Shown here: positions 15,775 to 25,543 of the stretch, one piece after another
How positions within the stretch are numbered: position 1 is the stretch's first letter
How the letters are laid out: each line of letters starts with the position of its first letter
NCBI RefSeq assembly: GCF_040050925.1
Contig: NZ_CP157390.1
Coordinates: 62,001-126,000, forward strand
Origin: Leifsonia sp. NPDC080035
GTDB lineage: Bacteria; Actinomycetota; Actinomycetes; Actinomycetales; Microbacteriaceae
Length of the DNA: 64,000 nucleotides
Direction of reading: 5' to 3'
The notes under the pieces: generated by a model
Database searches by the model: none
Told to the model about the DNA's origin: nothing
Seen by the model: the letters and a program-made list of their open reading frames with translations, nothing else
Position numbers and translations under genes: made by a program

Positions 15775-16845
15775 TCAGCCTCCCCGGCCGATTCGGTTGG
15801 TCCTGGTGAGTAGCCACAGCAGGTAGGGCGCCCCGACGATGCCGGTGACGACACCGACGGGCAGCACGACGTCCGGGATGGCGAACTGCGCGACGATGTC
15901 CGAGGCCACCAGCACGAGCGCGCCGACGAGCGCCGACGACACCAGCGCGAGCGAGCCGCGCCCGACGAGCCGCCGCGCGATCGGCGCGGACAGGAACGCC
16001 ACGAACGAGATCGGCCCGCCGACGGACACGGCCACCGCGGCCAGCGCCACCGCCACCCCGACGACGAGGATGCGCGTGCGCTCCGGCCGCACGCCGATCC
16101 CTGCGGCGACGTCGTCGCCGAGGCCGAGCGCGCCGAGCGAGCGGCCGAGCCCGAGTGCGCACGGGACGAGGACGACGGCGGCGACCCCGAGGACCAGGAG
16201 GGCGACGGGATCCACGCTGTTCAGGCTCCCGGTGATCCAGACGAGCGCCTGCTGCACGTCGGTGAGGTCGGCGGTGGTGAGCACGTACGAGACGAACCCG
16301 GAGCAGACGGCCGCGAAGCCGATGCCGACGAGGACGAAGCGGTACCCGCTCACACCGTTCCGCCACGCGAGCAGGTAGATGAGCACGGCCGCGATCAGTG
16401 TGCCGGCGAGCACGACCCCGGAGAGCGCCAGGCCGGTCAGGCCGAACCAGACCAGCGCGACCGAGCCCGCCGCGCTCGCGCTGGCGGTGATGCCGATGAT
16501 GTCCGGGCTCGCCAGCGGGTTGCGCGCGACCGACTGGATGAGCGCACCGGAGAGCCCGAGGCACGCCCCGACCAGGGCGGCGGCCACGAGCCGGGGCAGC
16601 CGGAGCTCCAGGATCACGAACGAGGTGAGGCGGTCGGCGCGCCCGATCAGCGCGGCCAGGACGTCCTGCGGCGCCACACCCGCCGCGCCGAGGGTCAGCG
16701 AGAACCCGGAGAGCAGCACAACGAGCAGCCCGAGCACGACGGCGACCCGCACCGCCCGGGATGCGCGCCGCCGGCGGTCGTCGGCGACCGCGCGGCTCGC
16801 GCGCTCCCGCACGGCGCCGGCACCGTCCGGCGCGGCCGCGGTCAC
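15775..16845 (-). CDS. FecCD-family iron-siderophore permease (second subunit)
   Basis: 356 residues with about nine to ten membrane helices after a basic cytoplasmic start. Family segments are LRLPRLVAAALVGACLGLSG, VARNPLASPDIIGITASASA and GLGDDVAAGIGV, with GPISFVAFLSAPIARRLVG near the C-terminus. Its GTG start overlaps the stop of the first permease by four bases. It forms a heterodimeric channel with that subunit. It was probably duplicated from the same ancestor. Confidence 0.9.
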   Translation of the reverse strand: MTAAAPDGAGAVRERASRAVADDRRRRASRAVRVAVVLGLLVVLLSGFSLTLGAAGVAPQDVLAALIGRADRLTSFVILELRLPRLVAAALVGACLGLSGALIQSVARNPLASPDIIGITASASAAGSVALVWFGLTGLALSGVVLAGTLIAAVLIYLLAWRNGVSGYRFVLVGIGFAAVCSGFVSYVLTTADLTDVQQALVWITGSLNSVDPVALLVLGVAAVVLVPCALGLGRSLGALGLGDDVAAGIGVRPERTRILVVGVAVALAAVAVSVGGPISFVAFLSAPIARRLVGRGSLALVSSALVGALVLVASDIVAQFAIPDVVLPVGVVTGIVGAPYLLWLLTRTNRIGRGG

Positions 16846-17903
16846 AGGCTCACCAGCTTCCGCCTGCGCACGAGCGCGATGAAGATCGGCGCCCCAACGA
16901 ACGCCATGACGACGCCCACCTGCAGCTCGCCGGGAGGCGCGATCACCCGGCCGATCACGTCGCACACCAGCAGCAGCGTGGGGGCGAAGACGGCCGAGAA
17001 CGCGAGGATGCGCCGGTAGTCGGCGCCGACCACCCAGCGCGCCGCGTGCGGGACGACCAGGCCGACGAAGGCGATCGGCCCGACTGCGGCGGTGGCGGAG
17101 CCGCAGAGCAGCACGATCGCCACCGCGCAGAGGGCACGCGCGCGGCCGACGCGCTGACCGAGCCCGCGGGCGACATCGTCGCCGAGGGCGAGGCCGTTCA
17201 GGATGCGCCCCAGCGCGAGCGCGAGGACAGCACCGACCGCGAGCGTCGGCAGCACCTGCCACAGCACGCCGAAGCCGCGGCCGGCGAGCGAGCCCACCTG
17301 CCAGAACCGCATCGTGTCGAGGGAGACGCGGCTGACCAGCATGACCGCGGTGATCAGCGAGCCGAGGGCCGCCGACACCGCGGCGCCCGCGAGCGCGAGC
17401 TTGACCGGCGTGGCGCCCTCGCGTCCCACCGACGACACCGCGTAGACGAGACCGGCGGCGAGCGCCGCCCCCGCGAACGCGAACCAGACGTAGCCGGAGG
17501 CGGACGTGATGCCGAAGAACGCGATCGCCACGACCACCGCGAGCGATGCCCCGAAGTTGACGCCGAGGATGCCGGGGTCGGCGAGCGGGTTGCGGGAGAG
17601 CCCCTGCATGACGGTCCCCGCGAGTCCCAGGGCCAGCCCGGCCGCGAGACCGAGCAGCGTGCGCGGCAGCCGGCTGCCGACGACGACCAGGGTGTCCGGG
17701 TCGGTGCGGGTGGGATGAAGGAGCGCATCCAGCACGTCGGCTGGCGGGATGGTGCGCGCCCCGACCATCAGGCTGAGCACGACCGCGGCGACGAGCACCA
17801 CCGCAGCGACGGCGAAGCCCACGACCGTGCGGCGACGACGCCGGCCGAGCGGGGACTTCTCCCCGGCGCGGCCGGCGTACGGCGCGATGGCACTCGCGGG
17901 CAT
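16842..17903 (-). CDS. FecCD-family iron-siderophore permease (first subunit)
   Basis: 353 residues. Diagnostic segments are SRLPRTLLGLAAGLALGLAG, LSRNPLADPGILGVNFGAS, GLGDDVARGLGQRVG, and GPIAFVGLVVPHAARWVVG. About nine membrane helices. The ATG at 17903 lies eight bases after the stop of the binding-protein gene, and the next permease overlaps its stop. Imports ferric siderophore delivered by the lipoprotein upstream. Confidence 0.92.
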   Translation of the reverse strand: MPASAIAPYAGRAGEKSPLGRRRRRTVVGFAVAAVVLVAAVVLSLMVGARTIPPADVLDALLHPTRTDPDTLVVVGSRLPRTLLGLAAGLALGLAGTVMQGLSRNPLADPGILGVNFGASLAVVVAIAFFGITSASGYVWFAFAGAALAAGLVYAVSSVGREGATPVKLALAGAAVSAALGSLITAVMLVSRVSLDTMRFWQVGSLAGRGFGVLWQVLPTLAVGAVLALALGRILNGLALGDDVARGLGQRVGRARALCAVAIVLLCGSATAAVGPIAFVGLVVPHAARWVVGADYRRILAFSAVFAPTLLLVCDVIGRVIAPPGELQVGVVMAFVGAPIFIALVRRRKLVSL

Positions 17904-17911
17904 CGGCGGTG

Positions 17912-18970
17912 TTACTTGACCTTGTCGGCGGCCGCCGCGAGCTGCGGCACGTAGCGGTCGAGCATCCACGGGATGGACAGGACGCTGGGCGCACTCGTCG
18001 CGGCCACGAACGACTCGCCGACGATCGGCGCGAAGCGGCCCTCCGTGATGGTCGGCATCGCGGCCACCAGCGGGTCGGAGGTGAAGGCGTCGACGGAGGA
18101 CTGCTTGTCGAAGTACATCACCAGCAGGTCGGTGTCGATCTTGGACAGGTTCTCGTAGCTGAGCTGGTAGAAGAAGCTGCCGTCGCCCTTGCTGCTGTCG
18201 AGCGCCGCGATGGAGGGCGAGTTCTTCAGTCCGAGGTCGTTCAGGAGCTGCACGCGCGGGTCCTCTGCGCGGTAGACGTTCAGCACGCCTGGCTGGTTGG
18301 CGGCGGCGTAGTAGAAGGTCTTGTCCTTCAGCACCGGGTACTTGCCAGCGAGCGTGCTCACTGTGTCCTCCGTCTTCGACACGAGGGCCTTCGCCTCCGA
18401 GGACAGGCCGAGCGCCTTCCCGACGATCGCGGTCTGGTCGCGCCAGCTGGTCGCCCACGGCTTCTCCGGGTAGGCGACGACCGGGGCGATCTTGCTGAGC
18501 GTGTCGAACTCCGCCTGCGTGAGCCCGGAGTACGGCGCGAGGATGACGTCGGGCTTGGCCTTCACGAACTCCTCGAACGGCACCTCGCCACTGTCGGCGT
18601 TCAGCAGCTGCGGGGTCTTCCCGCCCAGCTCCGTGATCTTCTCCGCATCCCACGGCAGGACGCCGTTCTTGTCGCCGCCGTACGTGAACTTCGGCATCGC
18701 GACCGGGACGATCCCAAGCGCGAGCACGATGTCCTGCGCCCCCCAGCCCCAGGTCGCCACGCGCTCCGGCTTGGCGTCGATCTTCGTCGAGCCGAGCGCG
18801 CTGTCGACGGTCACCGGGAACGCGCCCGCGTCGGACGTGGACGTGCTCTGCTCCCCGGAGGATCCGGCGCTGCAGCCGGTGAGGACGAGCGCGGTCGCGG
18901 CGGCGACGGCGGACGCGATCAGGGCGAGGCGGCGCGGCCGGCGGCTGCCGGGGCGTGCGGAAACGGGCAT
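17912..18970 (-). CDS. Iron-siderophore substrate-binding lipoprotein (FecB/FhuD type)
   Basis: 352 residues. A basic N-terminus and hydrophobic helix end in the lipobox LTGC, with Cys33 the lipid-modified residue, so it is exported, cut by LspA and anchored outside the membrane. The mature part has the periplasmic-binding fold of helical-backbone siderophore receptors, with AQDIVLALGIVPVAMP and the KPDVILAPYSGLT segment. The ATG at 18970 has AAGGAGAG at ideal distance. An IdeR-type box lies 53 bases upstream, so iron starvation should induce the operon. Which siderophore it binds cannot be told. Confidence 0.92.
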   Translation of the reverse strand: MPVSARPGSRRPRRLALIASAVAAATALVLTGCSAGSSGEQSTSTSDAGAFPVTVDSALGSTKIDAKPERVATWGWGAQDIVLALGIVPVAMPKFTYGGDKNGVLPWDAEKITELGGKTPQLLNADSGEVPFEEFVKAKPDVILAPYSGLTQAEFDTLSKIAPVVAYPEKPWATSWRDQTAIVGKALGLSSEAKALVSKTEDTVSTLAGKYPVLKDKTFYYAAANQPGVLNVYRAEDPRVQLLNDLGLKNSPSIAALDSSKGDGSFFYQLSYENLSKIDTDLLVMYFDKQSSVDAFTSDPLVAAMPTITEGRFAPIVGESFVAATSAPSVLSIPWMLDRYVPQLAAAADKVK

Positions 18971-19022
18971 GACTCTCCTTGCGGGGCCGGATGCGATGGG
19001 GGACTGTGCCGACGCTGGCACA

Positions 19023-19041
19023 TTAGGCAAGCCTAACCTAA
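19023..19041 (-). promoter_or_regulatory. IdeR/DtxR iron box of the siderophore operon
   Basis: On the operon strand the 19 bases are TTAGGTTAGGCTTGCCTAA. This matches the IdeR/DtxR consensus TTAGGTTAGGCTAACCTAA at 17 of 19 positions. It lies 53 bases before the lipoprotein start, where bound repressor would block transcription when iron is plentiful. The box overlaps the stop codon of mazG (19038-19040). Confidence 0.9.
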
Positions 19042-19712
19042 GCCCCGGCCTCCTGCGCACGGATCTCGCCCTGAAGTTCCCTGAGAGTCGAACGCAGCGC
19101 GCGCTCCGCATCCAGTCCCTGGGCTTTCGCCGACGCCACGATCGCCAGCAGCAGCGGGCCCAGCTCGTCCTCGCTGTCCACCCGGACGCCACCCGCCTCA
19201 CCGAGGTCGAGCAGTCCCACCTTCTCGGCACGGCCGAGCAGCTTGTCGGCGAGCGCCAGCGACGGCATCCCCTGCGGGATGCCGTCCAGCACGCTCGTGC
19301 GTCCCGGCTTCTCCTGCTTCTTCAGCTCGTCCCAGAAGCCAACGACGTCGTCCGCGGTCTCGGCGGTGCGGTCGCCGCCGAAAACGTGCGGATGGCGCCC
19401 GACCATCTTCCGGGTCATGTGCTCGGCGACGTCCTGGATGTCGAAGTCCTCCCCCGGCGTGTGCGCGGCGATGTCCGCGTGGAAGAGCACCTGGTAGAGC
19501 ACGTCGCCGAGCTCCTCCAGCATCGCGTCCCTGTCGCCGGTCTCGATCGCGTCGATCAGCTCGTACGACTCCTCGACGAGGTACTGCACGAGCGACTCGT
19601 GGGTCTGGTCGGCATCCCACGGGCAGCCGCCCGGTGCGCGCAGGCGCGCCATCACCGCGACGAGCTCGTCGAGCCGGGTCGGGGCCGGCGTGGTGGGGAC
19701 GGTGTCGGTCAT
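19038..19712 (-). CDS. mazG: MazG-family nucleoside triphosphate pyrophosphohydrolase
   Basis: 224 residues. The catalytic pattern is YLVEESYELIDAI ... EELGDVLYQVLFHADI, the EExxE plus ExxD metal-binding arrangement of MazG. The N-terminal APGGCPWDADQTHESL is the usual family start. It hydrolyses NTPs or damaged nucleotides to monophosphates. A GGAGGA site precedes the ATG. Its last codons hold the iron box of the siderophore operon that follows on the same strand, so readthrough from mazG could give basal expression of that operon. Confidence 0.92.
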   Translation of the reverse strand: MTDTVPTTPAPTRLDELVAVMARLRAPGGCPWDADQTHESLVQYLVEESYELIDAIETGDRDAMLEELGDVLYQVLFHADIAAHTPGEDFDIQDVAEHMTRKMVGRHPHVFGGDRTAETADDVVGFWDELKKQEKPGRTSVLDGIPQGMPSLALADKLLGRAEKVGLLDLGEAGGVRVDSEDELGPLLLAIVASAKAQGLDAERALRSTLRELQGEIRAQEAGA

Positions 19713-19867
19713 CGGATGCTCCTCCCGCTGGATGCCCCCATCCTCTCACCGCCGCCCGCACCGCTCCCTGCCGCCGGACCGGGACCGATAGACTGGCTGC
19801 CTGGTGTGCCGGGAAGTCTGGTCGGCGTCGTCTCCGATCGCGCTCCGGCGCGGGAATGGCTGCCACC

Positions 19868-21010
19868 ATGAGCATCATCCGATCCGAGCGCACCGCCGCC
19901 GGACTCCTCCTCGGCGCTGCGGCGCTCGGCCTCCTGCTGGCCAACACGCCGGTCGGTCCCGCGCTGCTCGACCTGCAGCACGCGCACCTGGGCGGCGGGT
20001 TCCTCGAGCTGAGCGTCGGGCACTGGATCAGCGACGGGCTGCTCGCCGTCTTCTTCTTCATCGTCGCCGTCGAGCTCAAACATGAACTCGTCGCCGGCGA
20101 GCTGAACAGCCTCCAGAAGGCCATCCACCCGGCCATCGCCGCCGTCGCGGGCGTCGCCGTGCCCGCACTGATCTACCTCGGCTTCACGGCCGGCACCCGA
20201 TACGCCGTCGGCTGGCCCATCCCCACCGCGACGGACATCGCCTTCGCCCTCGGCGTCCTCGCCGTCTTCGGCCGCGGCCTGCCGAACCGGCTGCGGGTGT
20301 TCCTGCTCGCCCTGGCGGTGCTGGACGACCTGATCGCCATCGTGATCATCGCCGTGTTCTTCACCGAGGACCCGAACCTCGTCGAGCTGCTGCTCGCCGC
20401 CGTCGCCGTCACCGCGTTCGGCCTGCTGAGCCGGCTGCTGCGCGGCAGGATGCGCGTGCCCATCGGCGTGCTCATGGTGCTGCTCGCGCTGCTCGCCTGG
20501 TGGCTGGTGCTCGACTCCGGCGTGCACGCCACCATCGCCGGTGTCGCCCTCGGGCTGGTGATGGCGCGCCGCCCGGCCGGCCGGGTCGTGCACGTGCTGG
20601 AACCGTGGTCGAACGGGCTCATCCTGCCGCTGTTCGCGTTCTCGGCCGCACTGGTGGTCATCCCCGGGGTCTCCCCCGCGGAACTGCGGCCGTCGTTCTG
20701 GGGCATCGTTGTCGCCCTGCCGGTCGGCAAGCTGATCGGCATCACGCTCGGCGGCTGGCTCGGCTCGTTCACGCGCGGGCCCGCGCGGGCACGCATCCCG
20801 CTGACCGGCCTCATCACGATCGGGGCGCTCGGCGGCATCGGCTTCACGGTGTCGCTGCTGATGAACGAGCTGGCGTTCAGCGGGGATGCGCTCGCGCGGT
20901 CGGAGGGGACGCTGGCGGTGCTGCTCGGCTCGGCGGTCGCGATCGTGGTCTCCGCGGTGCTGGTGTCGCTGCTGGCCCGCCGGTACCGGAGGCTGCACCC
21001 GCATCCCTGA
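19868..21010 (+). CDS. nhaA: Na+/H+ antiporter NhaA
   Basis: 380 residues, the usual length. Signature regions are FFFIVAVELKHELVAGEL, PTATDIAFALGVLAVFG and ALAVLDDLIAIVIIA, where the paired aspartates carry the ion, then GGIGFTVSLLMNELAF near the C-terminus. About twelve membrane helices. It exports sodium in exchange for protons. The ATG at 19868 gives the family N-terminus (IRSERTAAGLLLGAAALGL); longer readings are not credible. Convergent with mfd. Confidence 0.95.
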   Translation: MSIIRSERTAAGLLLGAAALGLLLANTPVGPALLDLQHAHLGGGFLELSVGHWISDGLLAVFFFIVAVELKHELVAGELNSLQKAIHPAIAAVAGVAVPALIYLGFTAGTRYAVGWPIPTATDIAFALGVLAVFGRGLPNRLRVFLLALAVLDDLIAIVIIAVFFTEDPNLVELLLAAVAVTAFGLLSRLLRGRMRVPIGVLMVLLALLAWWLVLDSGVHATIAGVALGLVMARRPAGRVVHVLEPWSNGLILPLFAFSAALVVIPGVSPAELRPSFWGIVVALPVGKLIGITLGGWLGSFTRGPARARIPLTGLITIGALGGIGFTVSLLMNELAFSGDALARSEGTLAVLLGSAVAIVVSAVLVSLLARRYRRLHPHP

Positions 21011-21129
21011 GCCGTGCGACCGTTCGTCGATCCGGACAGCTCGCACGACGCGCCGCCGAAACCCCCGGAACTCCGGAAATCACGACCTGAACGGGCGGAA
21101 TCTCCGGAACTGGCGGCGGGAGCGGCGGG

Positions 21130-24100
21130 TCAGGCGGCGGGCTCGGGGGCGGCCTCCGGCACCGGGAACAGGGCGCCGAGCAGCGTCGCGACCCACTCGA
21201 TCAGGTCGGCGTCGTCGAGCGGCTCGCCGTTCGGGCGCGGCATCGGCACCGTCGCGACCTTCGGGGCCGCGTGGTACTTCGACCCCGGGTACATCCGCTG
21301 CAGCCGCACCTGGAGCGAGTCCGGCAGGATCGCCGGCGCCAGCCGCAGGTTCGAGCCCATCGCGACGACCTCGCCGAGCCCCGCCTTCTGCGCGGCGCGG
21401 CGCAGCCGCGAGACCGCGACCAGGTTCACCACCGGCTGCGGCGGCTCGCCGTAGCGGTCGGTGAGCTCCTCCAGCACCAGGTCGATCTGGCCGTCCTTCG
21501 CGGCGGGCGAGCTCGCCGTCGACAGCTTCTGGTACGCCTCCAGCCGCAGCCGCTCGCTGTCGACGTACTCCTCCGGGATGTGCGCATCCACCGGCAGCTC
21601 CAGCCGCAGCTCGGTCTGCCCCTCGGCGACCTCGCCGCGGAAGGTGGAGACGGCCTCGCCGATCATCCGCAGGTACAGGTCGAAGCCCACGCCCGCGATG
21701 TGGCCGGACTGCTCGCCGCCGAGCAGGTTGCCCGCGCCGCGGATCTCCAGGTCCTTCAGCGCGACCTGCATGCCGCTGCCCAGGTCGTTGTTGGCCGCGA
21801 TCGTGGAGAGCCGATCGTGCGCGGTCTCGCTGAGCGGCTTGTTCTCGTCCCACAGGAAGTACGCGTACGCGCGCTCGCGGCCACGGCCGACACGGCCGCG
21901 CAGCTGGTGCAGCTGGCTGAGGCCGTACTTGTCGGCCCTGTCGATGATGATCGTGTTGGCGTTCGAGATGTCGAGGCCGGTCTCGATGATCGTCGTGGAG
22001 ACGAGGACGTCGAACTTCCGCTCCCAGAAGTCCACCACCACCTGCTCCAGCGCGTGCTCGTTCATCCGGCCGTGCGCGACGGCGATCCGCGCCTCCGGTA
22101 CCAGCTCGGCGAGCTTGGCGGCGGTCGCCGAGATCGAGCCGACCCGGTTGTGCACGAAGAACACCTGGCCCTCGCGGAGCAGCTCGCGCCGGATGGCCGC
22201 CGCGACCTGCTTGTCCGAGTACGGGCCGACGAACGTCAGGATCGGGTGCCGGTCCTCCGGCGGCGTGGCCAGGGTCGACATCTCGCGGATGCCGGTGACC
22301 GCCATCTCCAGCGTGCGCGGGATGGGCGTCGCGCTCATCGCCAGGATGTCGACGTTGGTCTTCAGCTTCTTCAGCGCATCCTTGTGCTCGACGCCGAAGC
22401 GCTGCTCCTCGTCGATGATGACCAGGCCGAGGTCCTTGAACGTGACCCCGTCGGCGAGGATGCGGTGCGTGCCGATGACGATGTCGACCGTGCCGTCCTC
22501 CATCCCCCGCAGCGTCTCGCGCGCCTCCTTGTCGGTCTGGAACCGGCTGAGCTGCCGCAGGTGCACGGGGAAGCCGGCGAAGCGCTCCATGAACGTCTCC
22601 GCGTGCTGCTTCACCAGCAGCGTGGTCGGCACCAGGATGGCCACCTGCTTGCCGTCCTGGATGGCCTTGAACGCGGCCCGGACGGCGATCTCGGTCTTGC
22701 CGAAGCCGACGTCGCCAGAGATCAGGCGGTCCATCGGGATGGGCCGCTCCATGTCGGCCTTCACCTCGTCGATGGTCTGCAGCTGGTCTGGCGTCTCCGC
22801 GAACGGGAACGCCTCCTCCAGCTCGCGCTGCCACGGGGTGTCCGGCCCGAATGCGTGGCCCTTGCTCGCCATCCGCGCCGAGTACAGCTTCACGAGCTCG
22901 ACCGCGATGTCGCGCACCGCCCGGCGCGCACGTCCCTTGGCGGCCGCCCAGTCGCTGCCGCCCATCTTGGACAGTTGCGGCGCCTCGCCGCCCACGTAGC
23001 GGGTCAGCAGGTCGAGCTGGTCGGTGGGAACGTACAGCTTGTCGCCCGGGTAGCCGCGCTTGGACGGCGCGTACTCCAGCACCAGGTACTCGCGCTTGGA
23101 CTTGACGGCGTTGCGTCCGCCGGAGGAGACCTCGCGCTGGGTCAGTTCCACGAACTTGCCGATGCCGTGCGTCTCGTGGACGACGAAGTCGCCCGGCTTC
23201 AGCTGCATCGGGTCGACGACGTTCTTGCGGCGCGTCGCGAGCTTCTTCACCTGGCGGGACTCGTAGCCGACGGTGCGACCGTAGAACTCGCTCTCCCCGA
23301 TCAGGGCGAGCTTCGTCTCCGGCACCTCGAAGCCGTGCTCGACCGTGGCGCGCAGCAGGTAGGCGACGCCCGGCTCCGGGTCGGCGGGGAACTCGTCCAC
23401 CGGACGTGCGGGCAGCTCGGCGTCGGCGAGCACCTGGGCGGCGCGCTCGACGAGTCCGGCGCCCTCCGCGACGATCGCGACCTGCCAGCCCTCGCGCAGC
23501 CGCGCGGCGACGTGCTCGACGGCTCCGGTGACATTGCCCTGGAAGCTCGGGACGGCCTCGGCGGCGACGCGCACCTGGAGGTGCTCCTCCAGCTCGCGCT
23601 CCTCGGGGAGGACCTCGTCGGCCTGGAACCCCGAGAACGTCCACCACGGGTGGTCGGGCGCGGGCTGTCCCGGCTTGCTGAACTTCACGGAGTCGTGCAG
23701 CCGCTGCAGGGTGAGGAAGTCGCCGGCGGCGAGATCGATCGGAGCAGCGGCGCCCACCGTGGCGGCGCTCCACGCGGCGGAGAGGAACTCGCGGTTCGTC
23801 TCGGCGAGGCTGACGGCGCGGGAGGCGACGCGCTCGGGCGAGAGGACGGCCACGGCCGCGCCGTCGGGAAGGTAGTGGGTGAGCGGCACCAGCCGGTCGA
23901 CGAGAGCGGGAGCCAGCGACTCCATCCCCTCGACGGGGATGCCTTCGCCGATCTTCGCGAGCATCGACGACAGGCTCGGGAACTCGTGCTCCATCTCGCG
24001 GGCGCGCTGACGGACAGACTCGCTGAGCAGCAGCTCGCGGCTCGGCGGCAGGCTGACCGCGGGGATGGGCTCGGGCAGCGAGCGCTGGTCGGCGACGGCG

Positions 24101-24747
24101 AACGCGCGGATCTGCTCCACCTCGTCGCCGAAGAAGTCGACCCGGTAGGGGTGGTCGGCGGTCGGAGGGAAGACGTCGAGGATGCCGCCGCGCACCGCGA
24201 ACTCGCCGCGGCGGGTGACCATGTCCACCCGCGCGTAGGCGAGATCGACCAGCTGGGAGGCGAGGCCGCCCAGGTCGAAGCCGCGACCGCCAGCGGCCAG
24301 CTCGACCGTGCCGTACTCGGTCAGGTTGTCGGCGAGCGGCTGCAGCGCTGCCCGCACGGAGGCGACCAGGATGAACGGCGTGCGCCGGTCCCCCTCGGCC
24401 CAGTCCGCCAGTCGCCGGAGCGCGGTCAGGCGCTTCCCCACGATCTCGGCGCTCGGGCTGAGGCGCTCGTGCGGCAGGGTCTCCCAGGCAGGGAACTCCA
24501 CGATCTCCGCCTCCGGGAACACACACGGAAGCGCGGCCCGGACGGACTCGGACTCGCGCCCGGTCGCGGTGATCACCAGCACGGCCTGGGACGCTCCGCT
24601 CTCGGCGCGCCTGCGCACCAGCCCCGCCAGCAACGGCGCGCGCAGGCCGTCGGTCAGCGAGAAGTCGGCGTCGCGCGCAGCGTACGCCACGGCGTCGGCG
24701 AACGTGGAGGCGCGCTGAAGCGCCGTGATCAAGCCCTGCAGTATCAC
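21130..24747 (-). CDS. mfd: Transcription-repair coupling factor Mfd
   Basis: 1205 residues, typical for actinobacteria. It has an N-terminal UvrB-like region that binds UvrA, then the RNA-polymerase-interacting (CarD-like) module around 510-600 with GDFVVHETHGIGKFVEL. The helicase part has Walker A GDVGFGKTE (about 680), the DEEQRFGV box, SATPIPRT and VGRGRERAYAY. The C-terminal TRCF domain contains DRYGEPPQPV. It removes stalled RNA polymerase and recruits nucleotide excision repair. The GTG start at 24747 has TAGACT seven bases upstream and no ribosome site. Confidence 0.96.
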   Translation of the reverse strand: MILQGLITALQRASTFADAVAYAARDADFSLTDGLRAPLLAGLVRRRAESGASQAVLVITATGRESESVRAALPCVFPEAEIVEFPAWETLPHERLSPSAEIVGKRLTALRRLADWAEGDRRTPFILVASVRAALQPLADNLTEYGTVELAAGGRGFDLGGLASQLVDLAYARVDMVTRRGEFAVRGGILDVFPPTADHPYRVDFFGDEVEQIRAFAVADQRSLPEPIPAVSLPPSRELLLSESVRQRAREMEHEFPSLSSMLAKIGEGIPVEGMESLAPALVDRLVPLTHYLPDGAAVAVLSPERVASRAVSLAETNREFLSAAWSAATVGAAAPIDLAAGDFLTLQRLHDSVKFSKPGQPAPDHPWWTFSGFQADEVLPEERELEEHLQVRVAAEAVPSFQGNVTGAVEHVAARLREGWQVAIVAEGAGLVERAAQVLADAELPARPVDEFPADPEPGVAYLLRATVEHGFEVPETKLALIGESEFYGRTVGYESRQVKKLATRRKNVVDPMQLKPGDFVVHETHGIGKFVELTQREVSSGGRNAVKSKREYLVLEYAPSKRGYPGDKLYVPTDQLDLLTRYVGGEAPQLSKMGGSDWAAAKGRARRAVRDIAVELVKLYSARMASKGHAFGPDTPWQRELEEAFPFAETPDQLQTIDEVKADMERPIPMDRLISGDVGFGKTEIAVRAAFKAIQDGKQVAILVPTTLLVKQHAETFMERFAGFPVHLRQLSRFQTDKEARETLRGMEDGTVDIVIGTHRILADGVTFKDLGLVIIDEEQRFGVEHKDALKKLKTNVDILAMSATPIPRTLEMAVTGIREMSTLATPPEDRHPILTFVGPYSDKQVAAAIRRELLREGQVFFVHNRVGSISATAAKLAELVPEARIAVAHGRMNEHALEQVVVDFWERKFDVLVSTTIIETGLDISNANTIIIDRADKYGLSQLHQLRGRVGRGRERAYAYFLWDENKPLSETAHDRLSTIAANNDLGSGMQVALKDLEIRGAGNLLGGEQSGHIAGVGFDLYLRMIGEAVSTFRGEVAEGQTELRLELPVDAHIPEEYVDSERLRLEAYQKLSTASSPAAKDGQIDLVLEELTDRYGEPPQPVVNLVAVSRLRRAAQKAGLGEVVAMGSNLRLAPAILPDSLQVRLQRMYPGSKYHAAPKVATVPMPRPNGEPLDDADLIEWVATLLGALFPVPEAAPEPAA

Positions 24748-24754
24748 TCGTGAG

Positions 24755-24760
24755 AGTCTA
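24755..24760 (-). promoter_or_regulatory. -10 box TAGACT for mfd
   Basis: TAGACT ends seven bases before the GTG start of mfd, the leaderless spacing. No Shine-Dalgarno sequence is present between them. Confidence 0.55.
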
Positions 24761-24825
24761 CGCGGCGCGTCCGACAGCCCGCCGGGGCCGGGCGCCTGCC
24801 ACGGCCTGCCCCATCCGGTGCGGGG

Positions 24826-25530
24826 TCAGATCCAGCCGTCGAGGGCACGCATGAAGCCGTCGTGGTCGTCGCGGTTGATGACGTGGCCGGAGCCCGCCAC
24901 CACCCGCACGTCGAAGCCGGATCCGCGCAGCCGCTCCGCCGCCTCCGGCTTCACCAGGTAGGAGTTGTCGGCCAGCATCACGAGCGACGGCACCGCCATC
25001 GTGGTGGGCGCGCGCATCACGCTGGGCGCGAGCACCGCGGGGATGGCCGCGCGGTCGAACGCCTCGAACGTCTCGACCTCGATCGCCACGTCGGCGGGAT
25101 CCCAGCGCGGGTTGCGCTTGGCGATGCGGGCCGCGGACTGCCGGGCGAGCGTCCGCAGGAAGGCCGGTGCGAGCGCCCGCTGGAACCAGTTGGCGGCGGG
25201 GCACGAGAACGCCGGATCGACGTAGACGACGCGCTCGGGGCGCAACCGGTCCACGGCGAGACTCACGGTCAGGCCGCCGAGCGAGTGGCCCATGACGAGC
25301 TCGGGGGCGTCGGGCACGGTGTCCACGATGTCCTCCGCCATGAGCTCCGCGGTGTACTCGGACGCGCGCGGGCTGTGCCCGTGGCCGCGCAGGTCGACGG
25401 CGACGACGTGGTAGCCGCGCTCGGCCAGCACCGGCCCGACGCGACGCCAGTTGCGCGAGTCCGACATGACACCGTGGACGAGGACCGCGTGGCGGTCGCC
25501 CTCGCCCCACTCGCGCGTGAACAGCTTCAT
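24826..25530 (-). CDS. Alpha/beta hydrolase
   Basis: 234 residues. The oxyanion region VLVHGVMSDSRNW, the strand VVAVDLRGHGHSP, the nucleophile elbow VMGHSLGG (Ser about 83) and a C-terminal catalytic His in AGSGHVINRDDHDGFM are in the right order for an esterase/lipase-type hydrolase. The substrate cannot be deduced. The ATG has TACCGT seven bases upstream and no ribosome site. Confidence 0.9.
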   Translation of the reverse strand: MKLFTREWGEGDRHAVLVHGVMSDSRNWRRVGPVLAERGYHVVAVDLRGHGHSPRASEYTAELMAEDIVDTVPDAPELVMGHSLGGLTVSLAVDRLRPERVVYVDPAFSCPAANWFQRALAPAFLRTLARQSAARIAKRNPRWDPADVAIEVETFEAFDRAAIPAVLAPSVMRAPTTMAVPSLVMLADNSYLVKPEAAERLRGSGFDVRVVAGSGHVINRDDHDGFMRALDGWI

Positions 25531-25537
25531 GCCCCGA

Positions 25538-25543
25538 ACGGTA
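25538..25543 (-). promoter_or_regulatory. -10 box TACCGT for the alpha/beta hydrolase
   Basis: TACCGT ends seven bases before the ATG at 25530, consistent with a leaderless transcript. Confidence 0.5.

Noticed and set aside
21271..24753. 1160-codon open frame antisense to mfd
   Set aside because: Long antisense frames are usual in DNA of this GC content. The peptide is Arg/Leu/Val/Asp/Gly-rich with no family motif, and mfd on the other strand is unmistakable.
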